Source: Mycobacterium avium subsp. avium (GTDB lineage: Bacteria > Actinomycetota > Actinomycetes > Mycobacteriales > Mycobacteriaceae). From it: a stretch of 64,000 nt of DNA. Below the pieces are notes generated by a model that saw only the letters and a list, made by a program, of their open reading frames with translations, was not told the origin of the DNA and did not search any database. Location: contig NZ_CP046507.1 of assembly GCF_009741445.1 (NCBI RefSeq), positions 4,402,001-4,466,000 on the forward strand. Reading direction: 5' to 3'. Positions 35,901-45,736 of the stretch are shown piece after piece (position 1 is the first letter of the stretch; every line of letters begins with the position of its first letter). The position numbers were made by a program, and so were the translations under genes.

Positions 35901-36038
35901 GGCAGACTTAGTTCTTTGTTCCCTGGCACGTCGTCAATTGCTTCGCCTCCACCCATCCACCCGAACATGCTCTTAGACTTCGCTTATACAGGTCCGTGCA
36001 GCGAAATCCAGTGGCCGAGAGATGAGGGCTGATCAGAC

Positions 36039-37358
36039 GTGACGGTTGAGCTGGCGCACCCGTCGACCGAGCCGCAGGGCTCGCGGTCACCGGCCGAACC
36101 AGCCCATCCCCGCTGGTGGTTCATCTCGACGACGCCCGGCCGCATCCTGACCATCGGCATCGTGCTGGCGGCGCTGGGCGGCCTGAGCGCGTTCGCCACC
36201 TCGACCACCATCAACCACCGCCAGCAGGTGCTCACCACGGTGCTCAACCACACCGAGCCGTTGTCGTTCGCGGCCGGGCGGCTGTACACCACGTTGTCGG
36301 TGGCCGACGCCGCCGCGGCCACCGCCTTCATCGCCGAGGCCGAGCCGCCGCCGGTGCGGCAGCGCTACGAGCAGGCCATCACCGACGCCGCGGTGGCGGT
36401 GACCCGGGCCTCCAGCGGGCTCACCGACGAGCCGATGGTGCAGCTGCTGGGCCGGATCAACGCCGAGCTGGCCGTCTACACCGGGCTGATCGAGACCGCC
36501 CGCACCAACAACCGGCAGGGCAACCCCGTCGGCTCGTCGTACCTGTCGGAGGCGTCGGGGCTGATGCAGTCGACGATCCTGCCCGACGCGGCCCGGCTGT
36601 ACCAGGCCACCTCCAAGCGGGTGGACGAGGAGACCACGGCGTCCACCCAGATCCCGGCGCCGGTCATCATGGTGGTCGGCGCCACCGTGGTCTTCGGGGC
36701 GTTCGCCCATCGCTGGCTGGCCCGGCGCACGCGGCGGCGGATCAATCCGGGGCTGGTGGTGGGCGCGCTCGCTATTCTCGTCATGGTGGTGTGGGTCGGG
36801 ACAGCGTTGACCATTTCTACGACGGCCAGCCGTAGCGCCAAGGACACTGCCGCCGAGTCGCTCAAGACCGTCACCAACGTCGCCATCACCGCGCAGCAGG
36901 CCCGCGCCGACGAGACGCTGTCGCTGATCCGCCGCGGCGACGAAGAGAAGCGCAAGCAGTCGTTCTACCAGCGCCTGGACTCGATGCACCGCCAGCTCGA
37001 CGAGTACATGTCGCGCAGCGATGCGGTGGACAAGCCCGACCTGGAGGGTGCCGACCAGCTGCTGCTGCGCTGGCGCCAAGCCAACGACCGGATCACCTCC
37101 TACATCTCGGTGGGCAACTATCGGGCCGCCACCCAGGTCGCGCTGGGCAGCAGCGAGGAGGACTCCACCCCCGCGTTCGACAAGCTGCAGGATGAGCTGA
37201 TGAAGGCGATGGACCAGGGCCGCATCCACCTGCGCAACGACGTCATCAACGCGCGCAGCGGGCTGTCCGGCGCCCAGGTCGGCGGCGTGGTGCTGTCGCT
37301 GGGCGCCGCCATCGCGGTGGCGCTGGGCCTGTGGCCGAGGCTGAAAGAGTACCGATGA
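36039..37358 (+). CDS. glnX: Membrane sensor GlnX (Rv0412c-like)
   Basis: Membrane protein of 439 aa that in mycobacteria relays amino-acid sensing from GlnH to PknG. Membrane helices are seen at about 33-53, near 205-225, 238-258 and 410-430; the first extracytoplasmic part (about 55-200) is helical and resembles a chemoreceptor-like four-helix sensor. GTG at 36039. The stop overlaps glnH (ATGA). The GlnX-GlnH-PknG pathway and its response to aspartate/glutamate come from published work on the family. Confidence 0.92.
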   Translation: MTVELAHPSTEPQGSRSPAEPAHPRWWFISTTPGRILTIGIVLAALGGLSAFATSTTINHRQQVLTTVLNHTEPLSFAAGRLYTTLSVADAAAATAFIAEAEPPPVRQRYEQAITDAAVAVTRASSGLTDEPMVQLLGRINAELAVYTGLIETARTNNRQGNPVGSSYLSEASGLMQSTILPDAARLYQATSKRVDEETTASTQIPAPVIMVVGATVVFGAFAHRWLARRTRRRINPGLVVGALAILVMVVWVGTALTISTTASRSAKDTAAESLKTVTNVAITAQQARADETLSLIRRGDEEKRKQSFYQRLDSMHRQLDEYMSRSDAVDKPDLEGADQLLLRWRQANDRITSYISVGNYRAATQVALGSSEEDSTPAFDKLQDELMKAMDQGRIHLRNDVINARSGLSGAQVGGVVLSLGAAIAVALGLWPRLKEYR

Positions 37359-38335
37359 CGGCCGGGCTGCCCCTGCTGCGACGGGCGTGCACCGCGCTGG
37401 CCGCGGTGCTGGTCGCGGCGGGGTGCGGCCACACCGAGTCGCTGCGGGTGGCCAGCGTGCCGACGTTGCCGCCGCCCACCCCGGTCGGCATGGAGCAGCT
37501 GCCGCCGCAGCCGCCGCTGCCGCCCGACGGCCCGGACCAAAACTGCGACCTGACGGCCAGCCTGCGACCCTTCCCCACCAAGGCGGAGGCCGACGCCGCG
37601 GTGGCCGACATCCGCGCCCGCGGCCGGCTGATCGTCGGCCTCGACATCGGCAGCAACCTGTTCAGCTTCCGCGACCCGATCACCGGCGAGATCACCGGCT
37701 TCGACGTCGACATCGCCGGCGAGATCGCCCGCGACATCTTCGGCGCGCCCTCGCACGTCGAGTACCGGATCCTGTCGTCGGACGAGCGGGTCACCGCGCT
37801 GCAGCGCGGCGAGGTCGACGTCGTGGTCAAGACCATGACCATCACCTGCGACCGGCGCAAGCAGGTGAACTTCTCCACCGTGTACCTCGATGCCAACCAG
37901 CGCATCCTGGCCCCGCGCGACTCGCCGATCACCAAGGTCTCCGACCTGTCCGGCAAACGCGTCTGCGTGGCCAAGGGCACCACGTCGCTGCACCGGATCC
38001 GGCAGATCGATCCCCCGCCGATCGTGGTGTCGGTGGTCAACTGGGCCGATTGCCTGGTGGCCATGCAGCAGCGCGAGATCGACGCGGTCAGCACCGACGA
38101 CTCGATCCTGGCCGGGCTGGTCGAAGAGGACCCGTACCTGCACATCGTCGGGCCGAACATGGCCACCCAGCCCTACGGCATCGGGATCAACCTGAACAAC
38201 ACCGGACTGGTGCGGTTCGTCAACGGAACGCTGGAGCGGATCCGCCGGGACGGCACCTGGAACACGTTGTACCGCAAGTGGTTGACCGTGCTGGGCCCCG
38301 CGCCGGCCCCGCCCACCCCGAGGTATCTGGACTGA
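37355..38335 (+). CDS. glnH: Amino-acid-binding lipoprotein GlnH
   Basis: Periplasmic solute-binding protein fold (SBP family 3), 326 aa, anchored by a lipobox VAAGC near residue 24. A Pro-rich linker (about 40-65) precedes the two-lobe domain with GEITGFDVDIAGEIA and GEVDVVVKTMTITCDRR. In mycobacteria it binds Asp, Glu and Asn and signals through GlnX; there is no ABC permease nearby, in line with a sensory role. Overlaps flank both ends. Confidence 0.94.
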   Translation: MTAGLPLLRRACTALAAVLVAAGCGHTESLRVASVPTLPPPTPVGMEQLPPQPPLPPDGPDQNCDLTASLRPFPTKAEADAAVADIRARGRLIVGLDIGSNLFSFRDPITGEITGFDVDIAGEIARDIFGAPSHVEYRILSSDERVTALQRGEVDVVVKTMTITCDRRKQVNFSTVYLDANQRILAPRDSPITKVSDLSGKRVCVAKGTTSLHRIRQIDPPPIVVSVVNWADCLVAMQQREIDAVSTDDSILAGLVEEDPYLHIVGPNMATQPYGIGINLNNTGLVRFVNGTLERIRRDGTWNTLYRKWLTVLGPAPAPPTPRYLD

Positions 38336-40626
38336 TGGCCGAGCCGGACAACAAGAGCGAGCAGCCGGAACCGGGGACCGAGCAGGTGGGCCCGGGCACC
38401 CAGCCGGCCGAGGTGGGCGACGACGCCCAGGGCGGCGCGGCAACGGGGCGGCTGCAGGCCACCCAGGCGCTGTTCCGGCCCGACTTCGACGATGACGACG
38501 ACGACTTCCCGCACATCTCGCTGGGCGCCCTGGACACCGACAGCGCCGACCGCATGACGGTGGCGACGCGGGCGCTGCCGCCGGTCCGTCAGCTCGGCGG
38601 TGGGCTGGTCGAGATTCCGCGCGGCCGCGACATCGACCCGCGCGAGGCGTTGATGACCAACCCGGTGGTGCCGGAGTCCAAGCGCTTCTGCTGGAACTGC
38701 GGCAAACCGGTGGGGCGGTCCACCAAGAAGAGCAAGGGCACCTCCGAGGGCTGGTGCCCGCACTGCGGCAGCGCGTATTCGTTTCTGCCGCAACTGAATC
38801 CGGGCGACATCGTCGCCAACCAGTACGAGGTCAAGGGCTGCATCGCGCACGGCGGGCTGGGCTGGGTCTACCTGGCGGTGGACCACAACGTCAACGACCG
38901 GCCGGTGGTGCTCAAGGGCCTGGTGCACTCCGGTGACGCCGAGGCGCAGGCCATCGCGATGGCCGAACGGCAATTCCTCGCCGAGGTGGTGCACCCGCAG
39001 ATCGTGCAGATCTTCAACTTCGTCGAGCATGTGGACCGGCACGGGAATCCGGTCGGCTACATCGTCATGGAGTACGTCGGCGGGCAGCCGCTGCGGCACG
39101 GCAAGGGCGAGAAGCTGCCGGTCTCCGAGGCCATCGCCTACGTGCTGGAGATCCTGCCGGCGCTGGGCTATTTGCATTCGATAGGCCTGGTCTACAACGA
39201 CCTCAAGCCGGAGAACATCATGCTCACCGAGGAGCAGCTCAAGCTGATCGACCTGGGCGCGGTGTCGCGGATCAACTCGTTCGGATACCTTTACGGCACA
39301 CCGGGTTTCCAGGCGCCGGAGATCGTGCGGACCGGCCCGACGGTGGCCACCGACATCTACACGGTGGGGCGCACGCTGGCCGCGCTCACGCTGAACCTGC
39401 CCACCCGCAACGGCCGCTACGTCGACGGCATCCCCGACAACGACCCGGTGCTGGGCACCTACGACTCCTTCCGCCGGTTGCTGCGCCGCGCCACCGACCC
39501 CGACCCGCGGCGCCGGTTCTCCAGCACCGAGGAGATGTCGGCCCAGCTGATGGGGGTGCTGCGCGAGGTGGTCGCGCACGACACCGGGGTGCCGCGGCCC
39601 GGCCTGTCGACCATCTTCTCGCCCAGCCGCTCGACGTTCGGGGTGGACCTGCTGGTCGCGCACACCGACGTGTACCTGGACGGCCAGGTGCATTCGGAGA
39701 AGCTGACCGCCCGCGAGATCGTGACCGCGCTGCAGGTGCCGCTGGTCGATCCGGCCGACGTCGCCGCCCCGGTGCTGCAGGCGACGGTGTTGTCGCAGCC
39801 GGTGCAGACGCTGGACTCGCTGCGCGCGGCCCGGCACGGGACGCTGGACGCCGACGGGGTCGAGCTGTCCGAGTCGATCGAGCTGCCGCTGATGGAGGTG
39901 CGCGCGCTGCTGGACCTCGGCGACGTGGCCAAGGCCACCCGCAAGCTCGACGACCTGGCCGAGCGGGTCGGCTGGCAGTGGCGGCTGGTCTGGTACAAGG
40001 CGGTGGCCGAGCTGCTGACCGGCGACTACGATTCGGCCACAACGCATTTCACCGAGGTGCTGGACACCTTCCCGGGCGAGCTGGCGCCCAAGTTGGCGTT
40101 GGCCGCGACCGCCGAGCTGGCCGGCGATGTCGACGAGCATCGGTTCTACGAGACGGTGTGGAAGACCAACGACGGCGTGATCTCGGCGGCCTTCGGGTTG
40201 GCCAGAACCCTGTCCGCCGAGGGTGATCGGGCCGCCGCGGTGCGCACCCTCGACGAGGTGCCGGCCACCTCGCGGCACTTCACCACCGCGCGGCTGACCA
40301 GTGCGGTGACGCTGTTGTCCGGGCGGTCCAAGAGCGAGATCACCGAAGAGGAAATCCGGGACGCGGCCCGGCGGGTGGAGGCGCTGCCGCCGACCGAGCC
40401 GCGGGTGTTGCAGATCCGCGCCCTGGTGCTCGGCTGCGCGATGGACTGGCTGGAGGACAACAAGGCCAGCACCAACCACATCCTCGGCTTCCCGTTCACC
40501 GAGCACGGGCTGCGGCTGGGCGTCGAAGCGGCGCTGCGCAACCTGGCCCGCGTCGCCCCCACCCAGCGGCACCGCTACGCGCTGGTGGACATGGCCAACA
40601 AGGTGCGGCCCACCAGCACGTTCTGA
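38335..40626 (+). CDS. pknG: Serine/threonine protein kinase PknG
   Basis: Soluble kinase controlling glutamate metabolism through GarA, also implicated in blocking phagosome maturation. 763 aa in the order: acidic N-terminal tail with phosphosite Thr residues, rubredoxin-like metal site (Cys119, Cys122, Cys141, Cys144), kinase domain with LVYNDLKPENIM (the usual HRD Arg replaced, typical of PknG) and LIDLGAVSR, and a C-terminal TPR domain. It overlaps glnH by one base (TGATG). Confidence 0.98.
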   Translation: MAEPDNKSEQPEPGTEQVGPGTQPAEVGDDAQGGAATGRLQATQALFRPDFDDDDDDFPHISLGALDTDSADRMTVATRALPPVRQLGGGLVEIPRGRDIDPREALMTNPVVPESKRFCWNCGKPVGRSTKKSKGTSEGWCPHCGSAYSFLPQLNPGDIVANQYEVKGCIAHGGLGWVYLAVDHNVNDRPVVLKGLVHSGDAEAQAIAMAERQFLAEVVHPQIVQIFNFVEHVDRHGNPVGYIVMEYVGGQPLRHGKGEKLPVSEAIAYVLEILPALGYLHSIGLVYNDLKPENIMLTEEQLKLIDLGAVSRINSFGYLYGTPGFQAPEIVRTGPTVATDIYTVGRTLAALTLNLPTRNGRYVDGIPDNDPVLGTYDSFRRLLRRATDPDPRRRFSSTEEMSAQLMGVLREVVAHDTGVPRPGLSTIFSPSRSTFGVDLLVAHTDVYLDGQVHSEKLTAREIVTALQVPLVDPADVAAPVLQATVLSQPVQTLDSLRAARHGTLDADGVELSESIELPLMEVRALLDLGDVAKATRKLDDLAERVGWQWRLVWYKAVAELLTGDYDSATTHFTEVLDTFPGELAPKLALAATAELAGDVDEHRFYETVWKTNDGVISAAFGLARTLSAEGDRAAAVRTLDEVPATSRHFTTARLTSAVTLLSGRSKSEITEEEIRDAARRVEALPPTEPRVLQIRALVLGCAMDWLEDNKASTNHILGFPFTEHGLRLGVEAALRNLARVAPTQRHRYALVDMANKVRPTSTF

Positions 40627-40660
40627 GTCGTCCGGGCGCCTCGGCGTCCCGGCGCCTCGG

Positions 40661-40820
40661 CCCGAGTGTGCACCCTGGGCGTCGAGTGTGTACACAGGGC
40701 GGCGACACGCCGACGATCCGCGCCCTGGTGCAACACCGAAAGCCGCAGCGCAACACCGAAAGCCGTACCGCAACACCGAAAGCCGACACCTCACACTGAA
40801 AGCCGAGGCGCAACACCAGA
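40661..40820. repeat. Imperfect tandem repeat with a 20-bp period, about 8 units
   Basis: Between the convergent pknG and DUF559 genes. Units 1-2 share the core CGAGTGTG with CCTGGGC or ACAGGGC; units 3-4 are transitional; units 4-8 share CAACACCGAA followed by AGCCG, repeated at exactly 20-bp steps (40731, 40751, 40771, 40791 diverged, 40811). The last units run into the 3' end of the DUF559 gene and encode its C-terminus and stop. Two direct copies of GGCGCCTCGG (40635, 40651) lie just before. The locus could vary in copy number among strains. Confidence 0.8.
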
Positions 40821-41654
40821 TTTCGCCAGTGCCGCGCGGACGCGGCGGACGATGTCCGCCGGCCGGTCCTCTGCGACCACCCGGACGATGACCCAGCCCA
40901 GCTGCTCGAGCATCTCCAGCCGGCGAATGTCTTTGACGTACTGGCGCCGGTCGGTGCGATGGTGGTCGCCGTCGTATTCGACGGCGACCATCCACTCGGG
41001 CCAGCCCATGTCCAGGTACGCGACGGGCAGGCCGTCGGCGCCCGGCACCGGGACCTGGGTCTGCGGCCGAGGCAGACCCGCGTCGATGAGCAGCAGCCGC
41101 AGGTAGCTCTCCCGCGGTGACTGCGCACCGGGGTCGACGAGGCCCAGCGCCGCCTCCAGGCGCCGTAGCCCGGGCGAGCGCGGGTGCGCCCCGGCCACCC
41201 GCAACACGTCGTCGGCCTTGAAACCCGTTGCGCGCGCCAGCGAGTCGAGCCGGACCACAGCCGAGCGGACGGCACCCCGTCGCCCGATGTCGAAGGCGGT
41301 TCGCTCCGGTGTGGTGACGGCGAGCCCGTCGCAGATCTGCGTTTCGCCGGGGCACAGGCCGTCGCGCCGGATCAGCACCCCGTCGGGGGCACGAGTGTTG
41401 TGGTGGATCAACTCGATCGGGACAGCATCGGGGATCCACGCGGCGCCGTGCACCGCCGCCGCGGCCGCGCCGGCGATGACCGCCGTCCGCCCCGACCACA
41501 GCCACGCCGCGCGGATGCGAAGCGGCAGCGTCGGCTCGACCTGCGCGGGCAGGTAGACATTCGGGAACACCGGACGGTAGGCCACCCGCAGCCGGTGACG
41601 GTTCAGCCGCCCGGACGCCAGTTCCTCGCTGCCGACGACCGGCGCCTCCCCCAT
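40791..41654 (-). CDS. DUF559 protein (Vsr-like PD-(D/E)XK nuclease fold)
   Basis: 287-residue protein with an N-terminal winged-helix-like part (about 1-150, typical AbiEi-type) and a C-terminal DUF559 endonuclease-like domain. The nuclease core is seen as MVAVEYDGDHHRTDRRQY and RRLEMLEQLGWVIVRV, with the Glu and Asp of a metal site. Start ATG at 41654; upstream in-frame codons to 41702 are possible. The stop codon lies within the 20-bp tandem repeat. Proteins of this layout are common and variable in actinobacteria; a defence or toxin-antitoxin role is possible but unproven. Confidence 0.88.
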   Translation of the reverse strand: MGEAPVVGSEELASGRLNRHRLRVAYRPVFPNVYLPAQVEPTLPLRIRAAWLWSGRTAVIAGAAAAAVHGAAWIPDAVPIELIHHNTRAPDGVLIRRDGLCPGETQICDGLAVTTPERTAFDIGRRGAVRSAVVRLDSLARATGFKADDVLRVAGAHPRSPGLRRLEAALGLVDPGAQSPRESYLRLLLIDAGLPRPQTQVPVPGADGLPVAYLDMGWPEWMVAVEYDGDHHRTDRRQYVKDIRRLEMLEQLGWVIVRVVAEDRPADIVRRVRAALAKSGVAPRLSV

Positions 41655-41714
41655 ACGAGAAACCCTGGCACGCCGGCGGCGACCGCGACCGCGGCTGTGC
41701 ACAGGCCCCGATAG

Positions 41715-42326
41715 CTATTCGGGTGCCGCCCGCACGGCGGGCAGGATCAGGGTGTCGATGACCCGCCGCACGAACTTGCCGTCGACGCGCTGCCCGCTGA
41801 TGGCGCGCAACAGGCCCATCGCGGTCAACACGTCGGCGACCAACGACCAGTCGCGGTTCGGGTCGATTTCCCCGCGGTCGGCGGCCTGCGCCAGAACGGC
41901 CGACAGCACCCGCCGGCCCTTGAACAGGATCAGGTCGTTCAGCGCGGTGGCGAGCTCGGGATCGTGCGCGGCCTCCAAGGCGACCCGCAGCACGAGGTCG
42001 TTGGAGATCAACGCGTTGTCGTTGCGCTTGGCGCGCTTGACGATCGCGTCGAGGTCGCCGGCCAGGCTCCCGGTGTCGGGCGCGTCGTCGTTGAGGAGCT
42101 CGGGCCGCCAGTAGATCAGGGCGTCGGTCATCAACGCGGCCTTCGACGACCACCGCCGGTAGATCGCGGCCTTGCCGACGCCGGCCCGCGCGGCGATGTC
42201 GTTCATGTTCGTCGCGTCATAGCCGTGTTCGGCCAGCGCCGCCAACGCGGCATCGAGGATCGCGGGGTCGCGCGAGCGATCGAGTCGCCCCTCGGTGCGC
42301 TGGCGAAGCTTGGATTCCGGCTCCAT
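41715..42326 (-). CDS. TetR-family regulator of the adjacent mmpS-mmpL genes
   Basis: 203-aa repressor with the helix-turn-helix MNDIAARAGVGKAAIYRRWSSKAAL and a C-terminal ligand domain of the TetR_C type ending RRVIDTLILPAVRAAPE. ATG at 42326; a GTG at 42347 would add 7 residues and lie 5 bp from the mmpL stop. It is the third gene of the mmpS-mmpL-tetR unit, so it is likely autoregulated along with the exporter. Confidence 0.92.
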   Translation of the reverse strand: MEPESKLRQRTEGRLDRSRDPAILDAALAALAEHGYDATNMNDIAARAGVGKAAIYRRWSSKAALMTDALIYWRPELLNDDAPDTGSLAGDLDAIVKRAKRNDNALISNDLVLRVALEAAHDPELATALNDLILFKGRRVLSAVLAQAADRGEIDPNRDWSLVADVLTAMGLLRAISGQRVDGKFVRRVIDTLILPAVRAAPE

Positions 42327-42352
42327 CTGCGATTGCGGCTGCCCCACGCAGT

Positions 42353-45223
42353 TCACCTTAGAGCCGGCTGCCGGATCGGCGCCGTGTGTGCCTCCTCGTC
42401 GTGGTGTGTGCGTCGGGTCATGCGGATGGTGTTGATCGGCCACCAGAACCAGTGCCCGAGCGCGGCGGCGATCGACGGCGTCATGAAGGACCGCACGATC
42501 AGGGTGTCGACGAGCAGGCCCAGCGCGATGGTGGTGCCGAGCTCGCCGATCACCCGCAGCTGGCTGACGATCATCGACGCCATGGTGAAGGCGAACACCA
42601 GCCCGGCGGCGGTGACGACCCGGCCCGAGGCGCCCATGCCGCGGATGATGCCGGTGTTGAGGCCCGCGGGGATCTCCTCCTTGAGTCGCGACACCAGCAG
42701 CAGGTTGTAGTCCGATCCCACCGCCAGCAGGATCACGATGGACAGCGGCAGCACGATCCATTGCACGCCGAGCCCGATGAGGTCCTGCCACATCAGCACC
42801 GACAGGCCGCAGGCGGTGCCCAGCGAGGCGGCGACGGTGCCGACGATGACCAACGCCGCGACCACACTGCGGGTGATGATCAACATGATCGTGAAAATCA
42901 GGATGAGACAGGAGATTCCGGCAACCAGGAGGTCGATGATGACGCCTTCTTGCATGTCGGAGTACATCGACGCGGTCCCGGCCAGGTACACCTTGGAGCT
43001 CTCCAGCGGGGTGCCCTTGATGGCGTCGGCGACCGCGTCCTTGACACCGGCGACGTGCTTGATTCCCTCGACCGAGGCCGGATCGCCCTGGTGGGTGATG
43101 ATGAACCGCACCGCGGTGCCGTCGGGTGAGACGAACATCTTCAGCCCGCGTTTGAAGTCGGGGTTTTTGAAGACTTCCGGCGGCAGGTAGAACGAGTCGT
43201 CGTTCTTGGCCTCGTCGAAGTATTGCCCCATCAACGTCGAGCCCTCGGCGGCCTCCTGCTGGTGGGCCTGGATGCCGGCCATCGTGGAATGGGTGGACAG
43301 CATGAAGTCGCGCATCGTCTTCATCGAGTCGATGGTTTTCGGGAAATCGGCCAGCAGTTGCGGCATCAACCGATCCATGTGATCGAGATCGATGGTGAGC
43401 CCAGATATCTGGTCGGAGAGCTCGTCGATGCCGTCCAGCGCGTCGAACAGCGAGCGCATCGACCAGCAGACCGGGATGTCGAAACAGTGTTTCTCCCAGT
43501 AGAAGTAGCTTCTGATGGGCCGGAAGAAGTCGTCGAAATCGGCGATGCGGTCCCGTAATTCATTGGTGGTGTCCACCATCTCGTGGGTGCGGCCGACCAT
43601 GCTGTGCGTGGTGGCGGTGAGTTCCTTCATGACGCCGTACATGTGCTCCATCACGGCGATCGTCTTGTCCAGCTCGTCGGCCTGCTCGAGCATGTTCGCC
43701 ATGGTGTCGTTCATGAACTTGGCCGTCTGCAGCGTGCCCGAGTTCTGCATGGCGATCTGGAACGGGATCGAGCTGTGCTCGATCGGCGCCCCCAGCGGCC
43801 GGGTGATGGTCTGGACCCGCTCGATGCCGCGAAGATGAAAGACGCTCTTGGCGATTCGGTCGACGACGAGCATATCGGCCGGGTCGCGCAGATCGTGGTC
43901 GGCCTCCACCATCAGCAACTCCGGGTTCATCCGGGCCTGGGAGAAGTGCCGTTCGGCGGCCGTCATCGCGGCGTTGGCGGGCATGTCCTTCGGCGTGAAT
44001 TTCTGGTCGTCGTAGTTCGGCACGTACGTCAGCAGGCTGATGAACCCGATCACCGCGATCGCCGCGGTCACCACGATGATCGGCTTGGGCCAGCGCACCA
44101 CGGCGGTGCCCACCTTGCGCCAGCCCCGCACGTCGATCGCGCGTTTGGGATCGAACAGGCCGAACCGCGAGCCGACCGCCAGGATCGCCGGCGCCAGGGT
44201 CAGCGCCGCCAACACGATGACCACCATCGCTATCGCACAGGGCAACCCCATGGTCTGGAAATACGGCAACCGGGCCGCCGTCAGGCACAGGCAGGCGCCC
44301 GCGATGGTCAGGCCCGAGCCCAGGATGACGTGCGAGACACCGTGATAGGCGGTGTAGAAGGCCTCCTCCCTGCCCTGGCCGAAGGAGCGCGCTTCGTGAT
44401 AGCGGCCGAGCAGGAAGATGACGTAGTCGGTTCCCGCGGCGATGCTGAGCATGGTGATCATGCTGACCGCGTAGGGCGTCAGGCCGATGATGTTGAGATT
44501 GCCGGCCGTCGCCGTAATGCCCTGGGCCGCAAAGAGTTCTATGCCAATGATCACCAGGCTCAGCACGGTGGTGACGATCGACCTGTACACCACCAGCAGC
44601 ATCACGAAGATGACCACGATCGAGACCAGCGCCATCGTCGCCATGCTCTTATGGCCGACGATGCTGGTGTCGGCGTTCAGCACGGTGTTGCCGGCCACGT
44701 ACGCCTTGACGCCGGGCGGTGCGGGTGTGCTGTCGACGATCTTGCGCACCGCGGCGACCGACTCGTAGCTGGGCGTGGTTCCCTGGGCGCCGTTGAGGAA
44801 GACCTGCACGTAGGCGGACTTGCCGTCCGGGCTCTGCGAGCCGGCGGCGGTCAGCGGATCACTCCAGAAGTCCTGGATGTTCTGGACGTGCTGATGGTCG
44901 TCCCGCAGCTTGCGCACGATGCGGTCGTAAAACTCGTGCGCGCTGTCGCCGAGTTTGTCCTTCCCCTCCAGGACCACCATCGCCGTGGAATCGGTGTGGA
45001 ACTCGTTGAACTTGTCGCCGATGTGCATCATCGACTTGAACGCCGGCGCGTCCCGCGGGGTCATCGGCACCGAGTGCTGGGACGCGACGTCGTCGAGCGA
45101 CGGCGACAGCACCCCCAGGGCGACCGCGACGAACACCCAGCCCAGGAGGGTGATCGGCAGCGACAGCACGCGAATGAGCCTGGGAATGACCGGGAGTCGG
45201 GACTGCGCATGCGGGTTACTCAT
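42353..45223 (-). CDS. mmpL: MmpL-family RND transporter
   Basis: Inner-membrane lipid or siderophore transporter of 956 aa. It has twelve helices in two bundles and two large extracytoplasmic domains. The proton-relay region is SIAAGTDYVIFLLGRYHEAR in helix 4-5 and AVGSDYNLLLVSRLKEE in the second half. The second loop contains the long coiled-coil region typical of MmpL4/5-type proteins that pair with MmpS. The gene overlaps mmpS by ATGA. Which M. tuberculosis MmpL it matches cannot be settled here; MmpL1 is of similar size but sits elsewhere. Confidence 0.94.
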   Translation of the reverse strand: MSNPHAQSRLPVIPRLIRVLSLPITLLGWVFVAVALGVLSPSLDDVASQHSVPMTPRDAPAFKSMMHIGDKFNEFHTDSTAMVVLEGKDKLGDSAHEFYDRIVRKLRDDHQHVQNIQDFWSDPLTAAGSQSPDGKSAYVQVFLNGAQGTTPSYESVAAVRKIVDSTPAPPGVKAYVAGNTVLNADTSIVGHKSMATMALVSIVVIFVMLLVVYRSIVTTVLSLVIIGIELFAAQGITATAGNLNIIGLTPYAVSMITMLSIAAGTDYVIFLLGRYHEARSFGQGREEAFYTAYHGVSHVILGSGLTIAGACLCLTAARLPYFQTMGLPCAIAMVVIVLAALTLAPAILAVGSRFGLFDPKRAIDVRGWRKVGTAVVRWPKPIIVVTAAIAVIGFISLLTYVPNYDDQKFTPKDMPANAAMTAAERHFSQARMNPELLMVEADHDLRDPADMLVVDRIAKSVFHLRGIERVQTITRPLGAPIEHSSIPFQIAMQNSGTLQTAKFMNDTMANMLEQADELDKTIAVMEHMYGVMKELTATTHSMVGRTHEMVDTTNELRDRIADFDDFFRPIRSYFYWEKHCFDIPVCWSMRSLFDALDGIDELSDQISGLTIDLDHMDRLMPQLLADFPKTIDSMKTMRDFMLSTHSTMAGIQAHQQEAAEGSTLMGQYFDEAKNDDSFYLPPEVFKNPDFKRGLKMFVSPDGTAVRFIITHQGDPASVEGIKHVAGVKDAVADAIKGTPLESSKVYLAGTASMYSDMQEGVIIDLLVAGISCLILIFTIMLIITRSVVAALVIVGTVAASLGTACGLSVLMWQDLIGLGVQWIVLPLSIVILLAVGSDYNLLLVSRLKEEIPAGLNTGIIRGMGASGRVVTAAGLVFAFTMASMIVSQLRVIGELGTTIALGLLVDTLIVRSFMTPSIAAALGHWFWWPINTIRMTRRTHHDEEAHTAPIRQPALR

Positions 45224-45654
45224 ACGGATTTCACCAAGCAGTAGATGAACGGTTGGTAGTCGTTGGTGTTGCGGTCGTCGCGGACCTGGTCGTCGACGAT
45301 GACCCGGCACCGCAGCGCATGCACCTGCTCGCTGGCCTGGGCGACGATGTTGGCCGACATCGACGGCAACGTGGTCACGATGGTGAACGACCACGGCAAC
45401 GGCGCCGATTCGACCAGGTGCGGCTGGCCGTTCTCGTCCAGATAGTTCGCGTTCACCGTGCCGGCCGGGGCGCCGGTGATCTCGTACGTGATGTGCTTGG
45501 GGTGGAACGGCTTGGTGTTGTCGCCGGCGCCCTCCCCGCTCGTCACACCGCCGTGGGTGCCGAACGTGTCGCGGATACGGACCACCGCGTAGGCGCCCAG
45601 CGAAATCACGACCACCAGCAGCAGGGGCATCCACGCCCTACGCAAGATGCGCAA
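45220..45654 (-). CDS. mmpS: MmpS-family accessory protein
   Basis: Periplasmic adaptor with one N-terminal membrane helix (RAWMPLLLVVVISLGAYAVV) and a beta-rich domain containing HITYEITGAPAGTVNANYLDE and the Cys pair LRCRVIVD / IYCLVKSV. The start is uncertain: AGGGAGG at 45664-45670 fits either TTG at 45654 (9-nt spacing, 144 aa) or a rare ATT at 45657 (6-nt spacing, 145 aa). An upstream ATG at 45714 would put the ribosome site inside the gene and is unlikely. Confidence 0.9.
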   Translation of the reverse strand: MRILRRAWMPLLLVVVISLGAYAVVRIRDTFGTHGGVTSGEGAGDNTKPFHPKHITYEITGAPAGTVNANYLDENGQPHLVESAPLPWSFTIVTTLPSMSANIVAQASEQVHALRCRVIVDDQVRDDRNTNDYQPFIYCLVKSV

Positions 45655-45736
45655 AATCCGCTGCCTCCCTTCATTTTTCGCGCAGCGAGACAAGCGCCGC
45701 CGACTAGCGCGCAACGCCCGCGAAGCCCAACCCTAA

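Noticed and set aside
40661..40820. CRISPR array
   Set aside because: Repeats are only 20 bp with no unique spacers, the units decay gradually, and no cas genes are nearby.
38173..42153. Very long open frame on the minus strand across glnH and pknG
   Set aside because: It runs antisense to three secure genes, has low-complexity Arg/Gly/His-rich translation, and arises from high GC content lowering stop frequency.
42353..45223. Assignment of the MmpL to MmpL1 because H37Rv mmpL1-mmpS1 lies in the same broad region
   Set aside because: Here the genes lie between pknG and ackA with a TetR, without pks6 or fadD30, so position does not support orthology and sequence alone cannot decide it by eye.
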